Positions 1 through 9,200 of a DNA stretch of 64,000 nucleotides are shown here, in pieces. A program made the translations under genes and the position numbers. How positions within the stretch are numbered: position 1 is the first letter of the stretch; each line of letters begins with the position of its first letter. Source of the DNA: Caryophanales bacterium UBA4855 (GTDB taxonomy: Bacteria; Bacillota_I; Bacilli_A; RFN20; CAG-826); assembly GCA_002399785.1 (NCBI GenBank), contig DHEH01000002.1, forward strand, positions 1 through 64,000, written 5' to 3'. Under the pieces are notes generated by a model. It was not told where the DNA came from. It saw nothing but the letters and a program-made list of their open reading frames with translations, and did no database searches.

Positions 1-199
1 ACTAAAACGTTTTTAATCAAAAAAAACATATAAAAAACGTTAAAAACATTAATTTTATTGCATTAGATTCGACACTATATCATTTTCGGTATTTTATTGC
101 ATCGGTAAACTAGTTTAGGACAATAAATTTTAATTTATGAATAGTTAATGCAAAAGTAAAGATTGTTAAGTTAAAATTATGTACTAGGAAGAAATAATA

Positions 200-387
200 A
201 TGTACATTAATCCGAAACCAAGATTAGAACTTAGAAGAAAAAAATTTTAAAAGAACTAACTAAAGATTCAGCTATGAATGAATATAATGTCACCGAAACA
301 ACTGCCAATCAATGGGTAAAAGAATACCTTCAATCAGAAGGAATTAATCCTATTCCAGAAGTCATTTCAACACCGAATGATATTTAA
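200..387 (+). pseudogene. Small frameshifted ORF, unknown function
   Basis: An ATG at 200 follows an AGGAAG ribosome-binding site at the right distance. It reads MYINPKPRLELRRKKF and stops at 248-250, just after an A-rich run around 235-252. The adjacent frame is open from 235 to the TAA at 385-387 and reads on through KELTKDSAMNEY and ANQWVKEYLQ. One indel in the A run would join them into a single protein of about 60 residues. The middle part (TANQWVKEYL) looks like a short helix-turn-helix, as in transposase OrfA or excisionase N-termini, but that is only an impression. It may be a broken gene, a sequencing slip in a homopolymer, or a slippage-dependent gene. There is no neighbour within its transcription unit. 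Confidence 0.35.
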
Positions 388-621
388 ACATCCATTATTT
401 TCCGTATACCCTTTATCCCTGTTTGGACATGAATTGAGACTTTTTCTCTGTTTTCGCTTCCTATCTTCCCTATTTATAAAAAATATCTCGCTACCCTACA
501 CCCCGATATATAACATTTCCTAACATTGCCATATAGTCTCTCAATTCCTTCTACCCCTACACCTATTTATAAAACGGAATATTTTCACATATAGTGACGA
601 AATATATCCCCTGTAGGGGAT

Positions 622-654
622 AAAAAAAGACATGTCATTAATAGCATGTCATTT
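622..654 (-). terminator. Intrinsic terminator of tRNA-Trp
   Basis: The arms GACATG (629-634) and CATGTC (645-650) enclose a 10-nt loop. On the minus strand the hairpin is followed by seven T residues. It lies just downstream of the tRNA-Trp gene. AAAA on the other side gives it weak bidirectional character. Confidence 0.65.
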
Positions 655-663
655 TAGCAGTTT

Positions 664-737
664 TGGCGGGGGTGGAAGGAATCGGACCCACATCAACGGT
701 TTTGGAGACCGCTGTTCTACCACTGAACCACACCCCC
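664..737 (-). tRNA. tRNA-Trp (anticodon CCA)
   Basis: The minus strand folds into a cloverleaf. The 7-bp acceptor stem is GGGGGTG/CACCCCC, the discriminator is G, and CCA is encoded at 664-666. The anticodon loop reads CTCCAAA, giving anticodon CCA for UGG. The T-arm contains the usual TTCGA-like segment. A CCA-anticodon tRNA-Trp fits the standard use of TGA as stop in this window. A terminator follows at 622-654. Confidence 0.95.
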
Positions 738-767
738 ATCGCGATTAATTTAATCGCGTGAAACTAA

Positions 768-1190
768 TTATAAACTTTTTAAGACCTTATTTACAAGTCC
801 CATATCAACTTTACCAGCATAATTCGTTTTAAAATGTTTCATAACAATAGGGACCGATTTATCTTCTAAAGATAAAATAATCTTTTTAACTTCATCTTCA
901 CTCATCATTTTTGGAAGATAGTTAGAAATACAAGACATTTGATATTCAATATTTTTTACTTCGTCAACTCTATTTGCTGATTCAAAACTAGATTTTTCTT
1001 CTTCTAATTCTTTGATAGTTTTTTGAATAATTCCAACACAATCAGTGTCAGTTAATTCTTTTCCTTTAGATTTAGCTTCATATCCAGCAATCATATATTT
1101 ATTGATAACAATGCTTAATACGGCTCTTTTGCTATCATCATGCGTTTTTAAAGCTAACATATTTTCTTTTTTTAATACATCAATAATCAT
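768..1190 (-). CDS. GatB/YqeY domain protein
   Basis: This 140-residue protein has the typical length of the YqeY family. That family shares the helical tail domain of the amidotransferase subunit GatB and is thought to bind tRNA. Recognisable family features are the N-terminal basic helix with KRAVLSIVIN, the central EEEKSSFES helix, and the C-terminal YLPKMMSEDEV segment followed by the small helical domain ending MGLVNKVLKSL. The exact role of free-standing YqeY proteins is not settled. The gene is the last of a minus-strand operon, 1 nt after the DegV gene, and precedes tRNA-Trp. The cytoplasmic location follows from the absence of hydrophobic segments. Confidence 0.88.
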   Translation of the reverse strand: MIIDVLKKENMLALKTHDDSKRAVLSIVINKYMIAGYEAKSKGKELTDTDCVGIIQKTIKELEEEKSSFESANRVDEVKNIEYQMSCISNYLPKMMSEDEVKKIILSLEDKSVPIVMKHFKTNYAGKVDMGLVNKVLKSL

Positions 1191-1191
1191 T

Positions 1192-2085
1192 TTAATTTAA
1201 CCTGTCCTTTGAAGAAATAAAGAATAATGCAATGGTCTCTGGGCCGCTATGAGCACCAATTACAGGACCAACCTCATTTATTATAAACACTTTATTATCT
1301 TTGTTAACTTCTAATATTTTATCTTTTACAAATTTTGCATCATCATAACAATCGCCATGAGAAATAAATATAACATCATTGTGATCACAATTATCTTTAT
1401 AATATTGAACAATTTGAATTAAAGATTGTTTGCGTCCGAACTTTTTACATAATGGAACGAGCCTACCTAAATTATCAACATGTAATACTGGTTTTAAATT
1501 TAATAGATTAGCAATAAATGCTTTAGAAGCACTGAGTCTTCCGCCTCTTTTTAAAACACCTAAATCACCAACTGTAAAATAATGATGAACATGGGTTTTA
1601 GTTGCTTCAATAAAATTAATCAATTTCTCATAAGTAGCACCGTTTTCTTTTTGTTTGACAGTTGAATAAACAAGCAACCCTTCACCTAAAGAACAACATT
1701 TTGAATCTATTGGATTCATAACTAATTTAGGATATTTTTCTCTTAACATATTTTTAACAATATTAACATTATTAATCATTCCACTTAAGGCGGCGCTAAA
1801 AATTATACAAATAATTTTATAACCATCTTTTGCATAAGGCTCCAAAATATCATAAATTTCTTGGGTACTACCTTGACTTGTTTGAGCAATTTCTTTATTT
1901 CTTAAGCGATTATAAAATACCTTAATAGGCATCTCAGAATGATTTAAATCATCCTTATAATCGTACGGATCCCCTTCAAAATGAAAATGAAGAGGAAGGG
2001 TCACTAACCCTAATTCTTTCGCTAAACCAAAAGGAATATCACAACATGTGTCAGTTACAATTAATATTTTATCTTTATTTGCCAT
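1192..2085 (-). CDS. DegV family fatty-acid-binding protein
   Basis: The 297-residue protein is a full-length DegV family member. The N-terminus KILIVTDTCCDIPFGLAKELG matches the family's opening strand and phosphate/ligand loop. The central TSQGSTQEIYD segment, the IIFSAALSGM motif and the VGDLGVLKRGGRLSASKAF motif are all characteristic. DegV/FakB proteins bind fatty acids and present them to a FakA kinase in Firmicutes. No FakA is in this window, so the partner is not seen. The start ATG overlaps the stop of the upstream DUF2188 gene by one base (TAATG), which suggests translational coupling. The downstream YqeY gene begins 1 nt after its stop. Confidence 0.9.
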   Translation of the reverse strand: MANKDKILIVTDTCCDIPFGLAKELGLVTLPLHFHFEGDPYDYKDDLNHSEMPIKVFYNRLRNKEIAQTSQGSTQEIYDILEPYAKDGYKIICIIFSAALSGMINNVNIVKNMLREKYPKLVMNPIDSKCCSLGEGLLVYSTVKQKENGATYEKLINFIEATKTHVHHYFTVGDLGVLKRGGRLSASKAFIANLLNLKPVLHVDNLGRLVPLCKKFGRKQSLIQIVQYYKDNCDHNDVIFISHGDCYDDAKFVKDKILEVNKDNKVFIINEVGPVIGAHSGPETIALFFISSKDRLN

Positions 2086-2393
2086 TATTGAATTCTCCCT
2101 TTGTTTTTTCCTTTGCTTGCATGCATTCTTACAGTTGCGCCTTGATTTTTGGCCATTACTTTAACGTAATCTTCAGCCTCGACTTTAGTATCAAAAGTCT
2201 TGATAACTTTCTCGCCTTTTGCTAATTTTACACACCGTTTTTTATCGCTTTCTCTTTTAACAACATGATAAGCTTTTGGAGTATTAGAACTTTCTTTACT
2301 TACTTCTTTATCAATCTTTTTTGTTGACTCTTTTTTGTCAGTTTTAACAGGTTTTTCTTTAGAAATTACTTTCTTTTCTTTTTTCTTTTCCAT
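2085..2393 (-). CDS. DUF2188 domain protein with Lys-rich N-terminus
   Basis: The protein has 102 residues. Positions 1-38 are almost purely Lys, Glu, Ser and Thr and are probably disordered. Residues 42-100 form a DUF2188 unit: AYHVVKR, then a VIKTFDTKVEAEDYVKVMAK stretch, then GATVRMHASKGKNKGRIQ. The family is small, cytoplasmic and of unknown function; the fold is thought to be a two-strand-helix-strand unit. It is the first gene of the DUF2188-DegV-YqeY operon, with an AGAGGT ribosome-binding site upstream. The Lys-rich tail could bind nucleic acid or ribosomes, but that is inference. Confidence 0.75.
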   Translation of the reverse strand: MEKKKEKKVISKEKPVKTDKKESTKKIDKEVSKESSNTPKAYHVVKRESDKKRCVKLAKGEKVIKTFDTKVEAEDYVKVMAKNQGATVRMHASKGKNKGRIQ

Positions 2394-2550
2394 TATAAAT
2401 TACCTCTAATGAAGATTTTAAAGCAAATGCGATTTTTAATCTATTAAAATGTATGGTTATAATAATGATTATACTAGTAAAATTCTAATAAATTTAATCT
2501 TCATAAATCATTTTTTTCCAAAAACTCCTATAAATACCCCTTTAAATATA

Positions 2551-2579
2551 AAAAGTTGAGATTTGATCTCAACTTTTTT
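2551..2579. terminator. Bidirectional intrinsic terminator
   Basis: A perfect stem GTTGAGAT/ATCTCAAC (2555-2562 and 2566-2573) has a TTG loop, with A residues on the left and six T residues on the right. It sits just past the rubrerythrin stop codon (minus strand). The DUF2188 operon starts at 2393 and runs away from it. Confidence 0.9.
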
Positions 2580-2598
2580 AAAACAATATATTTAGAGT

Positions 2599-3129
2599 TT
2601 ATTTATATAATTCGAAATAACTCATTGGATGTAAACAGCATGGGCATTTTGCTGGAGCGTTCTTTCCAACATATAAATAACCACAGTTTCTACATTTCCA
2701 AATAGTCTTTTCGGAATCGCTTGTAAACATTGTTCCGTCTTCGACTTTTGCTAAAAGAGCTCTATATCTATTTTCATGAACATTTTCAACTTCAGCAACT
2801 TTTCTCATTTGACCAGCGATTTCTGGGAATCCTTCTTTGTCAGCGACATCGGCAAATTCCTTGTACATTGTTGTCCATTCATAGTTTTCACCTTCAGCAG
2901 CAGCTTTTAAATTAGCTTTGGTATCGCCAATTCCATGTAATGCTTTAAACCAAAGTTCAGCATGTTCCATTTCGTTACCAGCTGTTTCAGTAAAAATAGC
3001 GTTTATATGTTCATAGCCTTCTTTTTTAGCAACATTAGCAAAATAAGTATACTTATTTCTTGCTTGTGATTCACCACTAAAAGCAGCTTGTAAATTCTTT
3101 TCGGTTTGAGTACCTTTTAATTCTTTCAT
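2599..3129 (-). CDS. rbr: Rubrerythrin
   Basis: This is a non-haem di-iron peroxidase that reduces hydrogen peroxide in anaerobes. The N-terminal ferritin-like domain (residues ~1-135) carries [15 protein letters not shown] and [16 protein letters not shown], and a second iron-binding helix [16 protein letters not shown]. The C-terminal rubredoxin-like domain carries two Cys pairs, CRNCGYLY and CPCCLHP. At 176 residues it is close to family length. I chose the ATG at 3129 because AAAGGA lies 9 nt upstream. The frame also opens at a TTG 18 nt earlier, which overlaps that site and is unlikely. The gene is third in the perR-rubredoxin-rbr set and is followed by a strong terminator, so PerR control is likely. 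Confidence 0.95.
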   Translation of the reverse strand: MKELKGTQTEKNLQAAFSGESQARNKYTYFANVAKKEGYEHINAIFTETAGNEMEHAELWFKALHGIGDTKANLKAAAEGENYEWTTMYKEFADVADKEGFPEIAGQMRKVAEVENVHENRYRALLAKVEDGTMFTSDSEKTIWKCRNCGYLYVGKNAPAKCPCCLHPMSYFELYK

Positions 3130-3151
3130 TTTAATTTTTCCTTTCAATTAA

Positions 3152-3271
3152 CTACTTATCTTCTTCAGTCTCAACAACATCACTACCAGACGCACCACAA
3201 ATTGGGCAAACTGGATTTGGATCATCTGTCTCCCAGACGTATCCGCAGATTAAGCATTTATACTTCTTCAT
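3152..3271 (-). CDS. Minimal rubredoxin (39 aa)
   Basis: The frame encodes 39 residues: MKKYKCLICGYVWE, then a short TDDPNPV linker, then CPICGASGSDVV and an acidic tail. The four Cys occur as CxxCGY and CPxCG knuckles, the classic FeS4 rubredoxin ligands. Standard rubredoxins are about 52 residues; here the loop between the knuckles is much shorter, as in the rubredoxin-like tails of rubrerythrins. It probably passes electrons to the rubrerythrin encoded 22 nt downstream. The stop is TAG at 3152-3154. The SD sequence GGAGG is 15 nt from the ATG, but a hairpin fills the gap (see 3272-3293). Confidence 0.85.
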   Translation of the reverse strand: MKKYKCLICGYVWETDDPNPVCPICGASGSDVVETEEDK

Positions 3272-3293
3272 AATACTTTTCAGTATCCTCCTT
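3272..3293 (-). promoter_or_regulatory. SD sequence separated from rubredoxin ATG by a hairpin
   Basis: On the minus strand AAGGAGG is followed by ATACTGAAAAGTAT, a perfect 5-bp stem (ATACT/AGTAT) closed by a GAAA tetraloop, and then T and the ATG. The linear SD-ATG distance is 15 nt, too long for good initiation. Folding the hairpin would bring the SD next to the start. A similar arrangement occurs before the collagen-like lipoprotein gene. Confidence 0.55.
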
Positions 3294-3304
3294 TTATATA
3301 ATTG

Positions 3305-3320
3305 ATATTCTTGCGAATAT
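3305..3320. promoter_or_regulatory. Palindrome between perR and rubredoxin
   Basis: ATATTC TTGC GAATAT is a perfect 6-4-6 inverted repeat just after the perR stop. It could be an operator, or a small hairpin separating the regulator from the rubredoxin-rubrerythrin message. It does not match the PerR 7-1-7 consensus well. Confidence 0.35.
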
Positions 3321-3322
3321 AA

Positions 3323-3700
3323 TTAACATTTTTTATTAAGGCATTCATTACAAATACCATAATACATTATAGACGATTCTTGAATTAAATCGCCAAATTT
3401 ATTTGTATACTCATTAAATTTCTCGTTACGAGGTAAATCGGAAATTGATAAACAATGGGTACAAATAAAGTGATCATGAACCGGATTACATGTCGATTCA
3501 TAGACATCTTCCTTAAATTTAGTAGGAATTCTTCTAATAAGGCCATCTTTTTCTAATGAATCTAAATTACGATAAATAGTTCCAACACTGATGGCCGGAA
3601 ACTCTTTTTTACATGCTTCAATGATATCAGGAATAGTTGAATGAGCTAAATTTTTGATAACTTTAACTAAAACTTGCCTTTGAATCGTATTTCTTTCCAT
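3323..3700 (-). CDS. perR: Fur-family peroxide regulator, PerR-like
   Basis: This 125-residue protein is a Fur superfamily metalloregulator. The N-terminal winged helix spans residues ~1-75 and includes STIPDIIEACKKEFPAISVGTIYRNLDSLEKDGLI, typical of the DNA-binding helix. The dimer and metal region has NPVHDHFICTHC and ends with YYGICNECLNKKC, so the structural zinc site (two CxxC pairs) is present. PerR proteins sense peroxide by metal-catalysed His oxidation and repress peroxide defence genes. Its position directly upstream of rubredoxin and rubrerythrin, on the same strand, argues for PerR rather than Fur. The ATG has AAGGAAAG upstream. A palindrome at 3728-3740 may be its own operator. 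Confidence 0.88.
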   Translation of the reverse strand: MERNTIQRQVLVKVIKNLAHSTIPDIIEACKKEFPAISVGTIYRNLDSLEKDGLIRRIPTKFKEDVYESTCNPVHDHFICTHCLSISDLPRNEKFNEYTNKFGDLIQESSIMYYGICNECLNKKC

Positions 3701-3727
3701 TTATTGCAATTCTTTCCTTATTGAAAA

Positions 3728-3740
3728 TTATTCTAAATAA
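3728..3740. promoter_or_regulatory. Candidate PerR/Fur-type operator
   Basis: TTATT CTA AATAA is a perfect 5-3-5 inverted repeat in the divergent region between perR (minus) and the SDR gene (plus). It is AT-rich like PerR boxes but only partly fits the published 7-1-7 pattern. Confidence 0.35.
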
Positions 3741-3847
3741 GGTTGAAACAAAAGTCAAGTATTTATATAAAAACTTTAAAATTAATGTAATTCATTTATG
3801 TTCTTTTAATCATTTTTATTTTAAAATTATGTACGGAGGAAAATACA

Positions 3848-4615
3848 ATGAATAGATTAGAAGGCAAAGTTGCTGTTATCACCGGAAGCAATTCAGGCGT
3901 TGGTGAAGCAACAGCAAAATTATTTAGTCAAGAAGGAGCTGCTGTCGTTATTTGTGCTCGTCGTAAAGAAGCTTTAAAAAAGGTTGAAAAAGAAATTAAG
4001 GATGCTGGAGGAAAAGTTTTGGCTGTTTCTACAGATATTTCTAAACTTGATCAAATCGAAGCTTTATTTAAAGATGCTATTGCTGCTTTTGGTAAAGTTA
4101 ATGTATTAGTTAATAATGCCGGAATTTTAGATACCGGATTAAAAGCTATTAACAAATTTACTGACGAAGATTTCGATAGAGTTGTTCCAATTAATCAAAA
4201 AGGAACAATGATGGTTACTCGTGAAGCTTTAAAGTATATGGAGCCAGCTAACAAGGGAACTATTGTTAACGTCGCTAGTGTCGCTGGACAATATGGCGGA
4301 GGCGGAGCTGTTTATGTTGCTACCAAGGCTGCTCTTATCGGTGTTACCAAACATACAGCTATGAGATTTACCGGAACTGGCATTAGATGTAATGCAGTTT
4401 GCCCTGGCACAATCATCACCCCTATGACTCAAAATATGGACCGAAAAGCACTTGATCAACAAATGTTTGGTGCTATGATGAAACACGCTGATATAATGCA
4501 TGCTCAACCATGTATGCCTGAAGATGTTGCTAATATTTTATTATTCTTAGCAAGTGAAGAATCACGCGCGTTAAACGGTCAAATTATTGTTTCTGACTTT
4601 GGCGCTGATTTATAA
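3848..4615 (+). CDS. Short-chain dehydrogenase/reductase
   Basis: The 255-residue protein is a classical SDR oxidoreductase using NAD(P)H. The nucleotide-binding motif TGSNSGVG is at residues 12-19, NNAG at ~87-90, the catalytic Ser lies in NVASVAG, and the active-site YVATK gives the Tyr-x-x-x-Lys pair. The CARRK segment after the second strand carries Arg residues, which favours NADP over NAD. The C-terminal LASEESRALNGQIIVSDFGADL is typical. The substrate cannot be told from sequence; the closest types are 3-oxoacyl reductases and sugar or steroid dehydrogenases. It is a single gene with a GGAGG ribosome-binding site and a terminator right after it. Confidence 0.9.
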   Translation: MNRLEGKVAVITGSNSGVGEATAKLFSQEGAAVVICARRKEALKKVEKEIKDAGGKVLAVSTDISKLDQIEALFKDAIAAFGKVNVLVNNAGILDTGLKAINKFTDEDFDRVVPINQKGTMMVTREALKYMEPANKGTIVNVASVAGQYGGGGAVYVATKAALIGVTKHTAMRFTGTGIRCNAVCPGTIITPMTQNMDRKALDQQMFGAMMKHADIMHAQPCMPEDVANILLFLASEESRALNGQIIVSDFGADL

Positions 4616-4634
4616 ACTTCAACATTTATAACAT

Positions 4635-4667
4635 AAAAATTGACTGGTCAAACCAGTCAATTTTTAT
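4635..4667. terminator. Bidirectional terminator between SDR and PPTase
   Basis: A 9-bp stem TTGACTGGT/ACCAGTCAA with a CAA loop is flanked by A residues and TTTTT. It serves the convergent SDR gene (plus) and phosphopantetheinyl transferase gene (minus), whose stop codon it overlaps. Confidence 0.9.
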
Positions 4668-5251
4668 TTAGTTTCCTTTACCAACTCCACTTCTTCATCA
4701 TTAGTAAAACAAACTAAACATAAATTTGAATCAATATAATTAATATGAAATTTCTTGTTTATTACTTGTGGAATTGGACAAATGGATAGGCCTTTACCGG
4801 TGAATTTGGCAAAAGCTTCTTTTTTACACCAAGTAGTTAATAAGAAAAAATCCGGATCTTTTGAATTATAATAATCAAATTGTTCATCTATATTTAGGTA
4901 TGCTTTAACTGCTTTTTGATTATTAAGAACATGCTCAAGTGACTCAATATCTAAACCGATAGGACTTGTTTGACTTATGCCAACTAAAACATATTCTCCA
5001 GTATTTGAGATGTTATACTCAAAACCCTCAAAATATGGTTTACCATTCATATCAACATTAATATTTTTGATAAATAAATCAATGCTTAGATAAGATTGTA
5101 AATACTTGGTTAGAACCATATAACCAAAAAGTGACATATTTTTATCTTTTTCATTTTTATATCTACCACAATATTTCAAAACCGATTCATTTAAATCTAT
5201 GAATGTATTGGAATTATATTTTGCTAATATTAGTATTGTTTTAGATTTCAT
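4664..5251 (-). CDS. 4'-phosphopantetheinyl transferase, Sfp type
   Basis: The enzyme moves phosphopantetheine from CoA to the Ser of carrier proteins. At 195 residues it is a slightly short Sfp-type two-lobe protein. The family motifs are present: FEGFEYNISNTGEYVLVGIS (the SHS/NS region), GLDIESLE with the metal-binding Asp and Glu, and WCKKEAFAKFTGKGLS, the WxxKEA signature. No carrier protein, NRPS or PKS gene is in the window, so the substrate may simply be the fatty-acid ACP or a distant cluster. There is no clear SD before the ATG. It converges with the SDR gene at a shared terminator. Confidence 0.88.
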   Translation of the reverse strand: MKSKTILILAKYNSNTFIDLNESVLKYCGRYKNEKDKNMSLFGYMVLTKYLQSYLSIDLFIKNINVDMNGKPYFEGFEYNISNTGEYVLVGISQTSPIGLDIESLEHVLNNQKAVKAYLNIDEQFDYYNSKDPDFFLLTTWCKKEAFAKFTGKGLSICPIPQVINKKFHINYIDSNLCLVCFTNDEEVELVKETK

Positions 5252-5330
5252 TATTAAATAATATCACTTTTTTAAATTAAATTCTAAACGTTAATTTTTC
5301 AAAATTCCCTGCAAAGACCATTTATTTTGA

Positions 5331-6278
5331 TCAGTTCTTTTTATAAAGACGCATTTCATTGATCCTAAAACTTGTTTTTTTATAAACATTAGAATCACCA
5401 TTTATATTGTCTTTATAAAAATATGTTGCACCTTCGGCCGGCGTTCCAGTAGTTGGAACTTTTGAAGAATAATATGAATTGGCTAGGTTGCTGAATTCAA
5501 TTGTAAAAAAGAATATTTGCATATTTTGAGTATGTGTTGAATCAGTTGCCTCAAAGGTGCTTGAAAGTAATTCATTACTAACTCCGTAATACATAATCTC
5601 ACCTTTTGTAGAACCGACAACGGCTTCACCATTATCAATATTCTCTTTTGAATCAAAATTAAATAGATCAACTGAATCACTTGTTCTTTGCGTAACAACA
5701 CTATTTGCAGCAGTCGTAATTTCAGCAGCAGTTTTATTTGCAGTTGCATAAACACTAGTATACATGTTAATTGCATCAGCCAATCCGACTCGTTTTGTGG
5801 TTACAGTGTCATTGTTTGTTCCGCTTAAAACATAATTAAAAGTCGTTGTATCAAATAAATTTGAAAAAGAATTCATACTCATAGCAACCATTGAATTGCC
5901 ATAACTAGAAGTAATTTCTAAAGCAAAAGTTAATCTAGCACCTGGAACCAATCCAGAAACAGAAAAATTAAAATTATTGGCAAGAGTAATGAAATCTGTT
6001 GAATAATCAGTGACAGTTTTGCTAGGTAAGGCTAATTCAACTGGATCAATATAACCGCTCATACCTTTACTAGAATCATTATTTTCATAATTCCCCACGA
6101 AACTTTTAAGTTTAAAATATACTTCGTTTGAAGCCAATATAACATTTTCTACACCAACTGTTGCAACTCGTTTAGAAATAAACCAAGCTAAAGTTGTAGA
6201 AAGCGTTCCAGTTAGAAGGATAATTTGAGATACCTATAAAATTATTATCTTTTTTTGAAAAGTTAATTTTTGCTTCAT
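5331..6278 (-). pseudogene. TasA-like secreted protein, amber in signal peptide
   Basis: The frame begins with ATG at 6278 and reads MKQKLTFQKKIIIL, then TAG (6234-6236), then VSQIILLTGTLSTTLAWFIS and on without a break to the TAA at 5331. The segment around the amber is clearly a signal peptide or anchor, and its LSTTLAWF end resembles TasA/camelysin-type biofilm-fibre precursors. The mature part (~270 residues) has no cysteine and is rich in Thr, Ser and Asn, which suggests a beta-rich surface protein, but I recognise no family. The ATG lies 4 nt after the stop of the LRR gene upstream, so the two were one operon. Readthrough is possible but the neighbour is broken too, so recent decay is more likely. 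Confidence 0.7.
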
Positions 6279-6282
6279 ATTA

Positions 6283-9200
6283 TTACCAAATTTCCGGCGC
6301 TCCATTAACATAGTGCCAATATCTAACCGTTGATTCAGTTTTATCAGCTGCTGTTTCAGCATAATAAATAGTTTCTTTTGTACCTTGGTTCCAAACATTA
6401 GCTACCCAAGGATTAGTGGCTCCAGATTTATAATGTAAATTATAGAAATCACTGTATTTATCTGATACATAAATATATGCTCTCTTATTCACTGTACCAT
6501 TATAAAGTACACTTTTCCCGAATTCTAAAGTTGTAGAAATAGGTAAAACTATTCCAGTATAAGCACAATTATTAAAAGCATTATCCCCGATATAAAGAAG
6601 ATTTCCTATTCTAGTAGTTTGATCATTAACAAAATTAAGAATTGTGCTAGATGCAGAAGTTACGCCGGCAGTATTTACAGTAGAAAAATTAGCAAGATTT
6701 GAACAATTTTGAAAAGTTGAATTACTAATATACTTAAGTGATGCTGGAAGAGTAACATTGGTTAAACTACTCAAAGATTGAAAAGCCCATCCATACATTG
6801 AAAGCAAGCCATTATTAAAAACTATCGAAGTAAGATTTGAATTCTTAAATAAATCCATTCCAGTTACATCACAACCAGAGTAGGTAGTAAAAGAGGTTTT
6901 TGTTCTAGGAATGGAGTATAAAACACATACATTATTAACGGTTCTTGATCTATTAATATAAAAGCAACCATCATATGAAGTCATGTTTGTGCCTACCACT
7001 TCCGCTGAATTTCGCTCAATACCAAGTGAAAAACCTAAACATCCATCAATTGTAGAAAATACATTCAATCTAGCCTCAGTACCCGGATTTGGTTTTCTAT
7101 TAGCAAAGTAATATGCATCTGCAAAATAGATATCAATCGCTAACGGAAGGACAACGTAATTTAATTTTGTTTTCATTAAGCCATTGTTACCGATATAAGT
7201 CAAACCGGTAGGAAAACGTATTCATTATTATATGTAGGCCCAGTATAACCAATTATTTGCGTAGTATTATTACAACCATAAAAGCCAGATAATCCAATCA
7301 TTAAAACAGTATTAGGTAAATCGAATCTTTTTGTGTATCCATCGCCAGCAAATGCAGCTTGGCCAATTTCCGTAACTTGATAGGAAGTTCCGTTTATAAG
7401 ATGAGACTCGGCAATTTTCATGGTAGCAGAATTTGCCGTCAATCCCAAATAAGCATTTGTTTTAACATATCCAGATATTGTTATATGATTGCCGCCAGGT
7501 TCTTTAGCATCTTCTTTTACCGTTGAATCATCATAAATATAATAATATTTTTGAGTAATTTCTAATTTAATATTACTAACATCGCCAACATTATAGTAAA
7601 CTCCGTTCTTTTCAGAAGGGAACGGAGCACTATTATAGGTATCACTTTGACTTTCTGGGGTTCCGGTAAGTGTATAACTAGCTTTTGTTCCTTCATAATA
7701 AATGGTTAATTTAGAGTTTTTGGAAATGGAATTTCTAACAATGTTAATACTTAAAGGTATATATAAATAAGGTAATTTAGTACAATTACTGAAGCAATTT
7801 GAACCTAATTCATTAACCCAATTTCCCCAGTTGATAACACTTAAATTTGCACAATTAATAAATGCGTTTTCATTAATTGATATTCTAGAATTAGCGGCTA
7901 ATGTTGCGTTTGGATTATCCTTAAAAGTTAATGTTGTAAATAAATTGCATGAATTGAAAGAGTTATTTCCAATTCGTTGATTATATGTTGTGGTCGAGGT
8001 GTCCGTTAATGAAGAAGGAATAATTAATTCAACAGTTGTAGCAGGGGTAAAATATCTTCCACAATTTTGGAACGCTCCACTTCCAATCGAGGTTAAGGAA
8101 CTGGTATTATCATTTGCTCCTTCAAAACTTAAAGACTTAACATTGTATGTATTAATAAATGCGTTCGAACCAATAGTTTTGACGGATTTAGGTATTGTAA
8201 GTGAAGTAATATTATTCGAATCATAAAATGCATCATCACCAATTTCTTCTAAAGAATTTGGGAACATTATTGTTGTTAAAGCATCACAATTTTGAAAAGC
8301 TTTTTTCTCAATACTGATCAAAGAGGTTGCTAATGTCATATCAATTGAAGTGATATAATTATTATAATAAAAAGCTTCTTCTTTAATACTTCTAACGTTA
8401 TATCCGCCAAGAGTTAACGGAACAGAAACATTCACACTATTACCAATATACTGTGTAATATAGGAATAATTATTTTGAACAATGAATATAAAATCACTCT
8501 CAGTAGCTATTGAATCAATACCTAAAATATATTGAATGTAAGCCGAAGAATCAGTTGATGAACCACTTTTATTACCAATTCTATTCCGGTCTGTCGTAAA
8601 AGATGTTGGTAAAGCATTTGCTTGTAAATGGATTTGCGCACCAGAAATTCCTCTAAAAGCATACTGTTCAATAGTTACTATGTTGATATTTGGAATGAAA
8701 ATATAAATAACTTTAGTGCATTGATAAAAAGCATTTTCTCTTATTGTTGTAACAGTGGAAGGAATAACTATATCATTTAAAAAAGTACAATAAGCAAATG
8801 CGCTTTCTGAAATTTCAACCAATCCATTAGGTAATTTAAAATTTTGATTGTCGAGGGTTTTGGATAAATAATCATTTCCACTAAAAGCGTGATCCTAAAT
8901 TTTTGTAATTAATGAGGTGTCATCAAACGAAAAATAAGTCAACATTTTGCAGTTTTCAAAAGTGCCAGGAAAAATTTGTGTTGGACCAGCAGGAAATGAA
9001 AAAGAGGAAATTGAAATACAGTTTGCAAAAGCTTGTTTTCCGACAACATTTAAATGAGTAGGCCACTTAGAAATACTTGTTATATTCACGTTATTAAAGG
9101 CATTATTCGCTAAAGAAGTAACCGTATATTGAATACCTACATCATCCACATAATAATCAGGAATATAAACATATTCAGAAGTAATAGTTTCGGCAGATAC

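Noticed and set aside
4664..5251. Natural-product gene cluster
   Set aside because: An Sfp-type transferase is present, but no carrier, NRPS or PKS gene is near it.
6234..8897. Systematic recoding of TAG as an amino acid
   Set aside because: TAG is a normal stop in the rubredoxin gene and the 44-residue gene, other broken genes have TAA or TGA, and the LRR gene also has a frameshift. Decay explains the data better.
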